In this document: piece after piece, positions 8,435-14,977 of the stretch
How the letters are laid out: each line of letters opens with the position of its first letter
Numbering within the stretch: position 1 is the stretch's first letter
The notes under the pieces: generated by a model
Seen by the model: only the letters and a program-made list of their open reading frames with translations
Databases searched by the model: none
Told to the model about the DNA's origin: nothing
Translations under genes and position numbers: made by a program
Source: Moraxellaceae bacterium
GTDB taxonomy: Bacteria > Pseudomonadota > Gammaproteobacteria > Pseudomonadales > Moraxellaceae
Reading direction: 5' to 3'
Length of the DNA: 20,792 nucleotides
Assembly: GCA_014378805.1 (NCBI GenBank)
Contig: JACMMY010000160.1
Location: forward strand, 1 to 20,792

Positions 8435-9750
8435 TTTATTCTTCTCAATGTTTCCTGTACTTCTTCCAAAGTGGGCTTGATATACACAAGACATGAATTT
8501 GGACTTTTATGATGCATGGCTTTTTGAATTGAAACTTGGTCTAGTCCTGCCTGTCTTGCTCGAAAGCCATAAGCATGTCGATGACCATGTTCCGTTGTGC
8601 CTTGCTTTTTGCTACATTCAAGCCCAATTCGCTCAACAGCATTTTTATGTAACCTCTGGAAATTCTTAATAGTTTCAGGAGCGCCTAATGAGTTGGTAAA
8701 GGCAAAAGGGTGAGGTGAGTTCTTAGGCGGCTCAACTCTTTGGAACTTTAAATATTTTGCCCAAATCACCATAAACTCTTGTGCTTTTTGAGGTGGATTG
8801 AAAACTATTTCAAAATAGCCTGATTTTGATGTGAGAAGTGGAGACTTCCATCCAGCATACAATCGTTCAGAGAAAAGATAGTTGTTTCTAGGTTTGTATG
8901 AAGTTTTTGCTAAAAGATATTCCCTGCGATTTTTGAAATTCGTATCAGGAGAATCCCCGAATTCTGGATGATAAACGCGTACTAAGGCTTCCTTTGGGTG
9001 ATTGGGATGCAAAGTTATGTCTGATACAAAAAGGTGAAAAACTTCACTTTTTCTTAGCCCACCATAATTCATCAGCATGGTTATTGCCTGTGACTTATAG
9101 TCAATTACACCATTTTTCACAAAACCAAGATATAGAAGCCTGTCGATGTGATCTTCTGGGAAGCGAACAGCATATTCAGTATCGAATTTATTGTCTGGAT
9201 AAATACCTATTAAACGGACTTGCTGTTGTTGAAGCCTTGCTTGATCTTTATTTGTTAGATGATTGAGAAAAACATTTGCTTGTTTGTGGTAGTAAGCACA
9301 CCAATTCAGACGCTGCTCATAGCTGGTTGCCTTACGGAAAGGATTCACGCGTTCTTGATCATATTGATCTTGAAGAACAAGAAAGTCTGTGTAGTGGGTA
9401 ATATGAAACAGAAGATTATTGGCATCAGTAATAGAACGAGCACGCCAATATAACTCAAGTGGGTCGGTCAGGGTATGATAGTCAATCGTTCCTATGACTA
9501 AGGATTCAGTAAATGCTTTTAGAACTTTGGTCGCACTGTCCATATTTGGAACAGCATTGATGTATTTCAAGAGTAGTTGTAAAGCAAAACATGACCGCTC
9601 CTTCCAAGATTCACTTTTTGCATTAAACCAAACCAAATATCGTAGATGTGAAACCACTATCCCATTTTCTGTGAGAACAGATGGCAGCAGATAAGTTTGC
9701 TGGCTGGCAAAATCTTTGTAATTTACATAAATTTTCTTCACGTAAGCCAT
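8431..9750 (-). CDS. gmtY: Gamma-mobile-trio recombinase GmtY (tyrosine recombinase)
   Basis: This is a 439-residue site-specific tyrosine recombinase. GLRKSE holds the first catalytic arginine (Arg233), HGHRH gives His388 and Arg391, AMHHKSP holds the second His (413/414), and Tyr423 in LVYIKP is the nucleophile. The preceding 200 residues are helical and contain the core-binding region. It is the first gene of a leftward operon and starts about 110 bp from the island junction, the usual place for a recombinase that acts on the nearby end. A TTGACA/ATTATA promoter lies upstream, but the ATG has no strong Shine-Dalgarno. The assignment to GmtY, rather than a TnpA-like protein of Tn554-type elements, rests on size and on the order of its two partner genes. 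Confidence 0.82.
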   Translation of the reverse strand: MAYVKKIYVNYKDFASQQTYLLPSVLTENGIVVSHLRYLVWFNAKSESWKERSCFALQLLLKYINAVPNMDSATKVLKAFTESLVIGTIDYHTLTDPLELYWRARSITDANNLLFHITHYTDFLVLQDQYDQERVNPFRKATSYEQRLNWCAYYHKQANVFLNHLTNKDQARLQQQQVRLIGIYPDNKFDTEYAVRFPEDHIDRLLYLGFVKNGVIDYKSQAITMLMNYGGLRKSEVFHLFVSDITLHPNHPKEALVRVYHPEFGDSPDTNFKNRREYLLAKTSYKPRNNYLFSERLYAGWKSPLLTSKSGYFEIVFNPPQKAQEFMVIWAKYLKFQRVEPPKNSPHPFAFTNSLGAPETIKNFQRLHKNAVERIGLECSKKQGTTEHGHRHAYGFRARQAGLDQVSIQKAMHHKSPNSCLVYIKPTLEEVQETLRRIK

Positions 9751-9785
9751 ATAATATTTAGTATAGAGTATGTTGTTATTACGGA

Positions 9786-9815
9786 TATAATTGATAAATT
9801 ATGAGCTGTTGTCAA
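9786..9815 (-). promoter_or_regulatory. Probable promoter of the gmtYZX-greB operon
   Basis: On the minus strand a perfect -35 box TTGACA (9810–9815) is followed after 18 bp by ATTATA (9786–9791). Transcription would begin near 9780, about 30 bp before the gmtY start. A 16-bp palindrome, ATAATT-GATA-AATTAT (9787–9802), overlaps the -10 box and could bind a regulator or a recombinase. The promoter is seen by eye only. Confidence 0.55.
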
Positions 9816-9858
9816 TGGTATTTAGTTGTAAATAGTATGTTCTAATGTGGGGTTATAA

Positions 9859-10197
9859 TATCAATACAATAAAAAACTATTGCGTGAAATTGATCGTCGG
9901 ATTCGTTATTTAACGAAACGTTTTGAAGAGTTACAGGTAGTGGATTATTCACCTGTCCAAGATGGCAAGGTGTTTTTTGGGGCCTGGGTGGATATTGAGA
10001 GTGTGTCTGGAGAGCAAGTCCTAATTCGTATCGTTGGCCCTGATGAAATTTATGGACGACAAGATTTTATTTCGATTGATTCGCCTATGGCGTGCGCGTT
10101 ATTGAAGAAAGCGGTTGATGATGATGTGATTGTGAAGACGCCGAAGGGTGATAAGATTTGGTATGTGAATCAGATTCGGTATGTACTTGCAGAATAG
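9859..10197 (+). pseudogene. greB: Host greB, 3' two-thirds only, cut by the island
   Basis: The frame encodes the GreB segment beginning YQYNKKLLREIDRR, equivalent to about residue 48 of E. coli GreB, and continues through FFGAW, RIVGPDEIYG, SPMA and TPKGDK to a double TAG stop. The first 47 or so codons, including the acidic tip (Asp41, Glu44) and the start, are absent; a TAA stands at 9856–9858 immediately upstream. No start codon with a ribosome binding site is available, so this is a non-functional remnant or the right junction of a split gene whose 5' half lies beyond the island's other end. The downstream 90 bp are nearly identical to a further partial copy at 14238. Confidence 0.88.
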
Positions 10198-10249
10198 TAG
10201 CCAATTTTTCCTCAAGATTCTCATCGTAAGTACGCATTACAATTGATTT

Positions 10250-10278
10250 GACCACCTCATCCATCGGATGAAATGGTC
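10250..10278. terminator. Candidate bidirectional hairpin between convergent genes
   Basis: The imperfect hairpin has GACCA/TGGTC as outer stem and CATCC/GGATG as inner stem, with a three-base mismatch between them and an ATC loop. It lies between the greB tail and the end of the leftward hydrolase operon, where a shared terminator would be expected. No long T-run follows on either strand, so the call is weak. Confidence 0.3.
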
Positions 10279-10300
10279 TGTACTTTGTTACACCAGCTCG

Positions 10301-11221
10301 TTAACCCAGCTTCTTGAGAAATTCCAACTGATGTCGCAATGTTTCAGGGAAATGCGGCTCGAAATAAGGATCAAAATGATCCACGTCCATCTCGATCACC
10401 TCAATCAACGGATTATTGGAGTGTTTAATTTTTTCAGGTACAAAAGGCGCCACCGTGTCCTGTGTCGCACCAATAACTAGCATCGGTATTTTCACCTGCT
10501 TTAATTTTGTCCAAGGGCGATAAAATCCCATGGTCAAGACCGAACGTGCAGTGACGCGATTATCATATTTTTTACCAGGATGTGCCGCCAAGCCCAGCTG
10601 GATCGCATTCCACGCTTTGTCACGATCCATGGATCCAAACTCGCCTTGAGGTGCCACGGTCGGAATATGAATCCGCGCGCCGGGCTTGAGCAAATCTGCC
10701 ACCCCATAGCCCAAAAACTTGATTGATTGCAGCAAGGGTACTGAGCGTACAGCTTGCAAGCCATCCAGCATCGGCACCTGAATGATTGCACCTTGTAGAT
10801 CTGGATGCTGGGCGACCAGATCCACCACATGTCCACCGCCAAATGATGTCCCCCAAAGGACAATATGACGGGCATTCACTTGCGGCATATTTTTAAGATG
10901 AGCTAACGCCGCATTGGCTGTTTTTACCCGTCGCCATGGATTGATGTCCTGCCTCGGCCAGCCTCCACTCAGACCCCAGCCTGGATAATCAAACTCCATG
11001 ACGGCATACCCTGCGGCCACAAAACGATTGGTGAATGAAGATGTTAATGCCTCTTGGATGCTGCCCCAACCGCCCACCATGAGGATGGCCGGCAATTGCT
11101 GCGCATCACCGCCTTCAGGCAGATACAGCGTGGCGGCGCAGGTGACGCCATCTGCGATAAAGGTTGATTTAAGAGCCGTTGTTTTTACATCAGATGTGTC
11201 TGGATATTTACGGTTCACCAT
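10301..11221 (-). CDS. Alpha/beta hydrolase
   Basis: This 306-residue serine hydrolase has the alpha/beta fold. The oxyanion-side segment LMVGGWGS, the nucleophile elbow GTSFGG (Ser126), the acid in GATQD (Asp255) and DVDHF (His282) form a complete triad. There is no signal peptide, so it should be cytoplasmic. ATG at 11221 is chosen because AGGT lies about 8 bases upstream and the family N-terminus fits; an upstream in-frame ATG at 11263 would add 14 residues without a ribosome binding site. It is the last gene of a leftward set after the dehydrogenase (99 bp gap), and may share the TetR-controlled promoter. The substrate is unknown; partnership with a short-chain dehydrogenase suggests ester or ketone/alcohol metabolism, which is inference. 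Confidence 0.85.
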   Translation of the reverse strand: MVNRKYPDTSDVKTTALKSTFIADGVTCAATLYLPEGGDAQQLPAILMVGGWGSIQEALTSSFTNRFVAAGYAVMEFDYPGWGLSGGWPRQDINPWRRVKTANAALAHLKNMPQVNARHIVLWGTSFGGGHVVDLVAQHPDLQGAIIQVPMLDGLQAVRSVPLLQSIKFLGYGVADLLKPGARIHIPTVAPQGEFGSMDRDKAWNAIQLGLAAHPGKKYDNRVTARSVLTMGFYRPWTKLKQVKIPMLVIGATQDTVAPFVPEKIKHSNNPLIEVIEMDVDHFDPYFEPHFPETLRHQLEFLKKLG

Positions 11222-11320
11222 AGTTATTACCTGTTCCTGAATATCGGGAGGGCACAATGCCATCCAATCTTTTATTTAAATGTGATTGAAAAGAGCGTTA
11301 GTCTGTCAATAAAATGACGA

Positions 11321-12118
11321 TCAGTGTTCTTTAAAAGGATTCAATCGATTGCCCAGAAAATACTGCCAAGTCACTGGTAGAGGCCGAATGCTGCTGGCAA
11401 TAATCTTATTCACAGTCCCTGGTACGCAGACAGGCTTACCACTCATCACTGCATGCCAGCCCTCGCTGACAACATCTTCTGCATCTTGCCAAAGAATATT
11501 TGGCAGTTTATTTGCTGCATCACGTGTGCCCATCGCATCATGAAACTCGCTATGCGTGAATCCTGGGCAGAGTGCTGTCACATGAATACCTTGCGGCTTT
11601 AGCTCCATGTCTAGCGATTGTGATATGTCTAATACATAACTTTTAATCCCTGTATAAAGCAGACTAGCACCGGGTGGAGAAAAAGCCGCGATTGAGGAAA
11701 GATTGATAATGCGTCCCCAACCTCGGGCTTTCATTCCCGGTAATACAAGGTGGCAAAGTTCAGTGACTGCTGTCACCATGAGTTGTATTTCGGCTGCAAG
11801 CTTTATCCAAGGCGTATCAGCAAAAGCTGTTTTTCCTGAAAGTCCTGCATTGTTGATCAGCACATCAATCCCAATCCCTTTGCTCTGCGCATACGCGATG
11901 ATGGATGCAGGTGCTGTTGGATCACTCAAGTCAGTAGCGCACACATCGCAACGGACGTTATATTTCTTAGCCAGCTCTTCCGCTAGTTCCTGCAGTCGTT
12001 CAGTACGACGTGCGACAAGTAATAATGCATAGCCTTCTTTGGCTAAAAGATGTGCAAAAGCAGCACCGATCCCAGCGGAAGCGCCCGTAATGAGGGCGGT
12101 GCGATGATTTATCGTCAT
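11321..12118 (-). CDS. Short-chain dehydrogenase/reductase (SDR family)
   Basis: The 265-residue NAD(P)-dependent oxidoreductase has a Rossmann fold. The cofactor motif TGASAGIG is at 11–18, NNAG at 89–92, and the catalytic Ser142, Tyr155 and Lys159 are in the classical spacing; CPG follows at 184–186. VARRTER after the second strand has basic residues that would favour NADPH. The AGGAGT Shine-Dalgarno overlaps the TAG stop of the preceding gene (9 bp between genes), so the two are translated from one message. The reaction is reversible oxidation of an alcohol or reduction of a carbonyl, but the substrate is not evident. No signal peptide is seen. Confidence 0.88.
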   Translation of the reverse strand: MTINHRTALITGASAGIGAAFAHLLAKEGYALLLVARRTERLQELAEELAKKYNVRCDVCATDLSDPTAPASIIAYAQSKGIGIDVLINNAGLSGKTAFADTPWIKLAAEIQLMVTAVTELCHLVLPGMKARGWGRIINLSSIAAFSPPGASLLYTGIKSYVLDISQSLDMELKPQGIHVTALCPGFTHSEFHDAMGTRDAANKLPNILWQDAEDVVSEGWHAVMSGKPVCVPGTVNKIIASSIRPLPVTWQYFLGNRLNPFKEH

Positions 12119-12127
12119 GTTGTACTC

Positions 12128-12697
12128 CTAAAGTATTAAAGCGGGAATTTCACGTGTTCCAATTTCAAAGCCCTGACGCGCGCGACCAATGTCACCGCGA
12201 TAAGCTGCTTGCGGCCCTTTTAGCAAAAAAGGATAAGGAATACGGCGCTGGGCATCTGTAAATCCATACGTTCCAATACCAAGATAAAGTTCTGGCGCAA
12301 CGCGTCTGACCTCGTCGACCATATGAACGCTACCGCACGTAGAATGAAAATGTCGATATACCAGTTGATACGCAGGTCGACCATCGAAGCGGGACGATGC
12401 AATCGTCGTGAGCATTGGGTAACACTGGACAATACGTTTCCCTTGTAAAAAGGTATTGTAGCCGCGACCGGTTTCATCATCGACTGGTCGAAAAGCCTTG
12501 CATAACCAGTTACGGAAGGGGTTATGCAAAGTTACTTGACCTAATGCATTAGCTAACCAGTTCGGTTGAGCCAGTAAACACGCTGCATACTCACCCTGCA
12601 TCTCTTTAATTTCAGGAGCTTCAAGCGTTTTGAAGAGTTGGAGAAGCTGTTGTGTTGACAGCGATTGCAGCCTTTCTTCTGTAAATTCGATGTGCAT
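12128..12697 (-). CDS. Uncharacterised protein, first gene of a TetR-controlled operon
   Basis: I do not recognise this 189-residue protein. It starts with an amphipathic helical region (residues 6–27, Leu- and Glu-rich), then EMQGEY, followed by a mixed region rich in aromatic residues with NPFRNW, GRGYN, SRFDGR, YRHFHST, MVDEVR and LYLGIGTYG. This alternation suggests a beta-barrel or similar ligand-binding fold, but that is a guess. ATG at 12697 is preferred because GGGAAG precedes it; an in-frame start at 12769 would place the operators inside the coding region. The promoter lies under two palindromic operators shared with the divergent tetR gene, so expression is probably induced by a small molecule. 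It is followed after 9 bp by the SDR gene. Confidence 0.7.
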   Translation of the reverse strand: MHIEFTEERLQSLSTQQLLQLFKTLEAPEIKEMQGEYAACLLAQPNWLANALGQVTLHNPFRNWLCKAFRPVDDETGRGYNTFLQGKRIVQCYPMLTTIASSRFDGRPAYQLVYRHFHSTCGSVHMVDEVRRVAPELYLGIGTYGFTDAQRRIPYPFLLKGPQAAYRGDIGRARQGFEIGTREIPALIL

Positions 12698-12709
12698 CGT
12701 ACTTCCCTT

Positions 12710-12742
12710 AATTATTACTTGAATAGCATTCAAGTAATAATT
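12710..12742. promoter_or_regulatory. Palindromic operator 1 of the TetR-family regulator
   Basis: This is a perfect inverted repeat with 15-bp arms (AATTATTACTTGAAT and its complement) and an AGC centre. Its core CTTGAAT-N3-ATTCAAG recurs 36 bp away. It lies just upstream of the leftward operon and covers the start-site side and the -10 box (TACAAT on the minus strand, 12740–12745). Binding by the adjacent TetR protein would block that promoter. Confidence 0.8.
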
Positions 12743-12769
12743 GTAGCCATATTCTTGAATGGCATTCAA
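12740..12769 (-). promoter_or_regulatory. Promoter of the leftward SDR/hydrolase operon
   Basis: On the minus strand TTGAAT (12764–12769) and TACAAT (12740–12745) are 18 bp apart. The -35 box lies inside operator 2 and the -10 box touches operator 1, as expected for a repressor-controlled promoter. The call is by eye. Confidence 0.55.
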
Positions 12770-12771
12770 GA
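12753..12771. promoter_or_regulatory. Palindromic operator 2 of the TetR-family regulator
   Basis: This inverted repeat TCTTGAAT-GGC-ATTCAAGA has 8-bp arms. The inner seven bases of each arm are identical to operator 1, and the centres are 36 bp apart. It covers the -35 box of the leftward promoter and lies about 75 bp before the tetR start, so it may also mediate autoregulation. Confidence 0.8.
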
Positions 12772-12843
12772 TGCGTTTACAATAAAATCGATAAACGGTT
12801 TCAGAAGTACTGATCCGATAAGTACATAAAATGAGAAACTTTG

Positions 12844-13386
12844 ATGGCTCGCAATAAACGCTTGCAGGATCGTGAAGAAAAACGAGAGGAGATCATGGCC
12901 TCTGCACGGGCCCTATTCCTGCAGGAGGGGTATGAGGCAACGTCCATGAACCGACTTGCCATTGCAGCAGGGGTTGCACCAAATACAATCTATTGGTATT
13001 TCAAAGATAAAGATGAGCTGTTGGTTGCCATCCTGAATGCGGAACTAACAGAACGACTTAACGAATACCTCCTGCAACCCAAGCAAGATCCAACTGAACG
13101 TCTACTTTGGGTTGTAGATCAATTTCAATTGGCGAATCGGTTGGTCAGTACAGTGCATGCTCGGCTACAGGTCTCTCCAGAAATCAACAGTTGGCACGAA
13201 CGTTTTCACCTTCTCGTCGAAAGCATGCTAAAGCTTGAACTACAGCAGGCGGGTATTCTGGATGACCGAATCGAAACATTCGTAAAAATCGCCGTTTTCA
13301 CGGTTGAAGGTTTGTTGGCACATCAGTTACCTGAGAGTGAAAAACGCGCAATTTGCGCAGCATTGGTTACTCCCATAAGAAATTAG
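12844..13386 (+). CDS. TetR/AcrR-family transcriptional repressor
   Basis: The 180-residue protein has a typical TetR N-terminal domain: ARALFLQEGYEATSMNRLA followed by the recognition part AAGVAPNTIYWYFKDKDELL, ending near residue 63. The C-terminal ligand and dimerisation region is not informative about the inducer. ATG at 12844 is chosen over the in-frame TTG three bases upstream; GAGAAA lies before it. The gene is divergent from the unknown/SDR/hydrolase operon, and the intervening region carries two matched palindromes, so this protein very probably represses that operon and itself. Confidence 0.9.
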   Translation: MARNKRLQDREEKREEIMASARALFLQEGYEATSMNRLAIAAGVAPNTIYWYFKDKDELLVAILNAELTERLNEYLLQPKQDPTERLLWVVDQFQLANRLVSTVHARLQVSPEINSWHERFHLLVESMLKLELQQAGILDDRIETFVKIAVFTVEGLLAHQLPESEKRAICAALVTPIRN

Positions 13387-13528
13387 CCTGCATAGGTCGC
13401 AACCATCCTATTTTTAATTTTAATTCAAACGGTTATGTGTTAATCCTTATTGTTCACAGAAGATGTATTTTTTGTGAGAATTTTTGGTTGTATGCTGATT
13501 GGATCAAATAGACAAAATTAGAGTCAGA

Positions 13529-14185
13529 ATGATGAATAATTTACGCTTAATGGGTAAAGTCCAACGCTTACAAATAGGAGAAGCTTTGCCTTTTGCACGA
13601 GAACAAACCAGTGCAATTAATAAATATAAAGTGGAATCTGTTGAGGTTATCGAGACTGGATTTGTCGGTGATGAACAAGCGGATCAGTTTTTTCATGGTG
13701 GGCATATTCAAGCTGTACATCAAATGCCTGTCGAGGTCTATGCACTGATAAAAAGCAACTTTCCTTCTGTGATCATTTATGAGGGAATGCTAGGCGAAAA
13801 TATCATTATTAATGATATGAACGAGAGCACGGTTTGTATTGGCGATATTTATCAGGTTGGATCTGTACAGATGCAGGTCACACGTCCACGACGACCCTGT
13901 TGGAAAATTGATACACTACTCAGCAAAAGTGGTGTCGCAAAATTTTTGCAGGATTATAAATGTATCGGCTGGTATTACAAGGTCATGCAAAAGGGAGTTA
14001 TTCAGCAGCATGATGAATGCTTCTTAATCGATAGACCTTATCCTTTTGCAAATTTAGATAAGCTTTGGGATATTTACAACGATAAGACGTTTAATGATCC
14101 AATAGAAATCGAAAAATGGCTACAGGTTGAGCCTCTTGAGCGTAGTTTCAAAGATGTACTTAGAAAGCGACTTAGAATGAGTTGA
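13529..14185 (+). CDS. MOSC domain protein, YiiM-like
   Basis: The 218-residue protein resembles E. coli YiiM (224 residues), a molybdenum-cofactor-dependent enzyme that helps detoxify N-hydroxylated bases and compounds. FVGDEQAD.FFHGG (45–58), EGMLGEN (85–91) and PRRPC with Cys124, the expected molybdenum ligand, are visible. The C-terminal part (about 155–218) matches the helical extension of the YiiM group. The ATG at 13529 follows GAGTCAG; a second ATG comes immediately after and an upstream TTG at 13499 is less likely. It ends about 50 bp before the third greB fragment. It is not obviously linked to the SDR operon, being separated by about 140 bp and in the same direction as tetR. Confidence 0.85.
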   Translation: MMNNLRLMGKVQRLQIGEALPFAREQTSAINKYKVESVEVIETGFVGDEQADQFFHGGHIQAVHQMPVEVYALIKSNFPSVIIYEGMLGENIIINDMNESTVCIGDIYQVGSVQMQVTRPRRPCWKIDTLLSKSGVAKFLQDYKCIGWYYKVMQKGVIQQHDECFLIDRPYPFANLDKLWDIYNDKTFNDPIEIEKWLQVEPLERSFKDVLRKRLRMS

Positions 14186-14190
14186 TAACG

Positions 14191-14224
14191 GAAACCAATG
14201 ATTTGATATCGTACGATGGGTTTC
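14191..14224. repeat. Nested palindrome next to the third greB fragment
   Basis: GAAACC (14191–14196) pairs with GGTTTC (14219–14224), and the loop contains a perfect 10-bp palindrome ATCGTACGAT (14208–14217). It may be a weak terminator for the MOSC gene, or mark the end of the inserted block, because greB-like sequence begins 14 bp further on. Confidence 0.35.
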
Positions 14225-14237
14225 TTTAGCCATCATG

Positions 14238-14345
14238 CTTTTATTAAAGAAAGCAGTCGATGACGATGTGATTGTGAAAACGCCGAAGGGCGATAAGATT
14301 TGGTATGTGAATCAGATTCGGTATGTTTTGGAAGATGTGGGATAA
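14238..14345 (+). pseudogene. greB: Second greB 3' remnant (last 35 codons)
   Basis: The codons for LLKKAVDDDVIVKTPKGDK.WYVNQIRYVLE match the host greB tail at 10099–10190. Over about 90 bp I count six or so mismatches, mostly third-codon-position, and a perfect stretch of 35 bp. After that the ends diverge: this copy ends EDVG-stop and the other AE-stop. Similarity stops abruptly at the left. It is probably the original chromosomal greB end, left behind when the block to its left was acquired. Confidence 0.85.
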
Positions 14346-14365
14346 AATTTAGTAGGAATATAGTG

Positions 14366-14855
14366 ATGAGTTTTGTTAAAAACAGTAATACCGATGAAAG
14401 ATTAGTCCGTTATGTTGAGCGATATAAAACAGAAACTTCAAAAGAAGTTCAAAAAAAAACATCGTTATGCAGTTGAACGGCAAATTTTATATGGCTCCTA
14501 CTATATTGATGAAGATAGGGATATGGGGTTGATAATAATTAATGCCGTGATCGCAAGCCCTGGTGAAGATCATCCAGCCGCATATGTGTTTTTTGTGGGA
14601 CAGGATATGATTTTACTGCAAGGGGATGAGCGAGGGCTATTCTGTAATTTTGAAACAAAGCAAGGTGGTTTTCAATATTTGATTCTACCTTATGATGTTC
14701 CAGTCCATTTAAAAGGCGGAGAATTTGAGTTGCGGCAATGGATTACTGAAGCCTTCATTTGTCTTGGTCAAAGTAATAGTGATCAATTTATCCGCTATGA
14801 CCATATCGAGGTGTTGTTTGATCAGCAGTATACTCCACGAAACTTTCCGCGTTAG
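14366..14855 (+). pseudogene. Unknown small protein gene, probably frameshifted at a run of nine A
   Basis: ATG at 14366 has a good ribosome binding site (AGGA, about 9 bases upstream) and encodes MSFVKNSNTDERLVRYVERY..., but this frame ends at a stop about 35 codons on. The rest of the protein (HRYAVERQILYGSYYIDEDRDMGL to the stop at 14855) continues in another frame, joined at the A-run 14451–14459. Removing one A would give one continuous protein of about 162 residues. As written, only an ORF of 147 residues from ATG 14412 is open, with a weak ribosome binding site. I do not recognise the family; the body alternates beta-like segments (IIINAVIAS, AAYVFFVG, DMILLQG) with no membrane segment. 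Either a sequencing error, a true mutation or programmed slippage could explain it. It directly follows the greB remnant, so it may be the native downstream neighbour. Confidence 0.6.
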
Positions 14856-14927
14856 TGCGTTATAAGTATTTATCTTTGCATGAAAAAATAGGTTTTTATA
14901 GAAATATGCACTATTTTAATTTCCCAT

Positions 14928-14951
14928 AAAAAACAGGCCACGAAAGCCTGT
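14928..14951 (-). terminator. Rho-independent terminator of sodB
   Basis: On the minus strand the stem ACAGGC/GCCTGT with a 7-base loop is followed at once by six T. It lies 27 bp after the sodB stop, which is a textbook position. Confidence 0.85.
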
Positions 14952-14977
14952 ATTTTATTCAGCAAGCAATTAGCAAA

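Larger units (their letters stand above)
1..9858. mobile_element. Right-hand portion of a GMT-type genomic island inserted in greB
   Basis: This stretch is interpreted as one end of a mobile island. It contains a three-gene recombination module (gmtY, gmtZ, gmtX), a coupled greB gene and restriction-type cargo, and it stops abruptly where host greB coding sequence begins in the middle of the gene at about 9859. What is seen is the gene content, the AT-rich cargo and the truncated greB. That gmtYZX is a mobilising trio with defence cargo is known from gamma-mobile-trio islands in Gammaproteobacteria. The exact boundary, good to a few bases, is inferred from where the greB reading frame loses similarity to the GreB family; a stop codon lies directly upstream in that frame. 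The left end is outside the window, so terminal repeats or target duplications cannot be tested here. Confidence 0.72.
10198..14237. other. Block lying between two partial greB tails
   Basis: This 4-kb block (hydrolase, SDR, unknown gene, tetR, MOSC) is bracketed by two direct copies of the greB 3' end. Such an arrangement arises when DNA integrates into the 3' end of a gene and restores it, or when a diverged greB allele with flanking genes is recombined in. No integrase or transposase is present inside the block, so the mechanism is open. Confidence 0.45.

Noticed and set aside
8431..8494. Overlap of the two recombinase frames, suggesting a frameshift or a longer N-terminus for the large integrase
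   Set aside because: The ATG at 8434 with a good ribosome binding site gives a clean ATGA overlap. The 20 extra codons upstream are simply inside gmtY.
8994..9266. 90-residue plus-strand open frame inside gmtY
   Set aside because: It is antisense to a strongly supported gene, has no ribosome binding site and no recognisable motif.
9859..10197. Functional short Gre-like protein starting at TTG 9880
   Set aside because: There is no ribosome binding site and the catalytic tip of GreB is missing; it is better explained as a truncated greB.
10534..10875. 113-residue minus-strand open frame, shifted from the hydrolase frame
   Set aside because: It overlaps the alpha/beta hydrolase core in another frame and has no family motifs.
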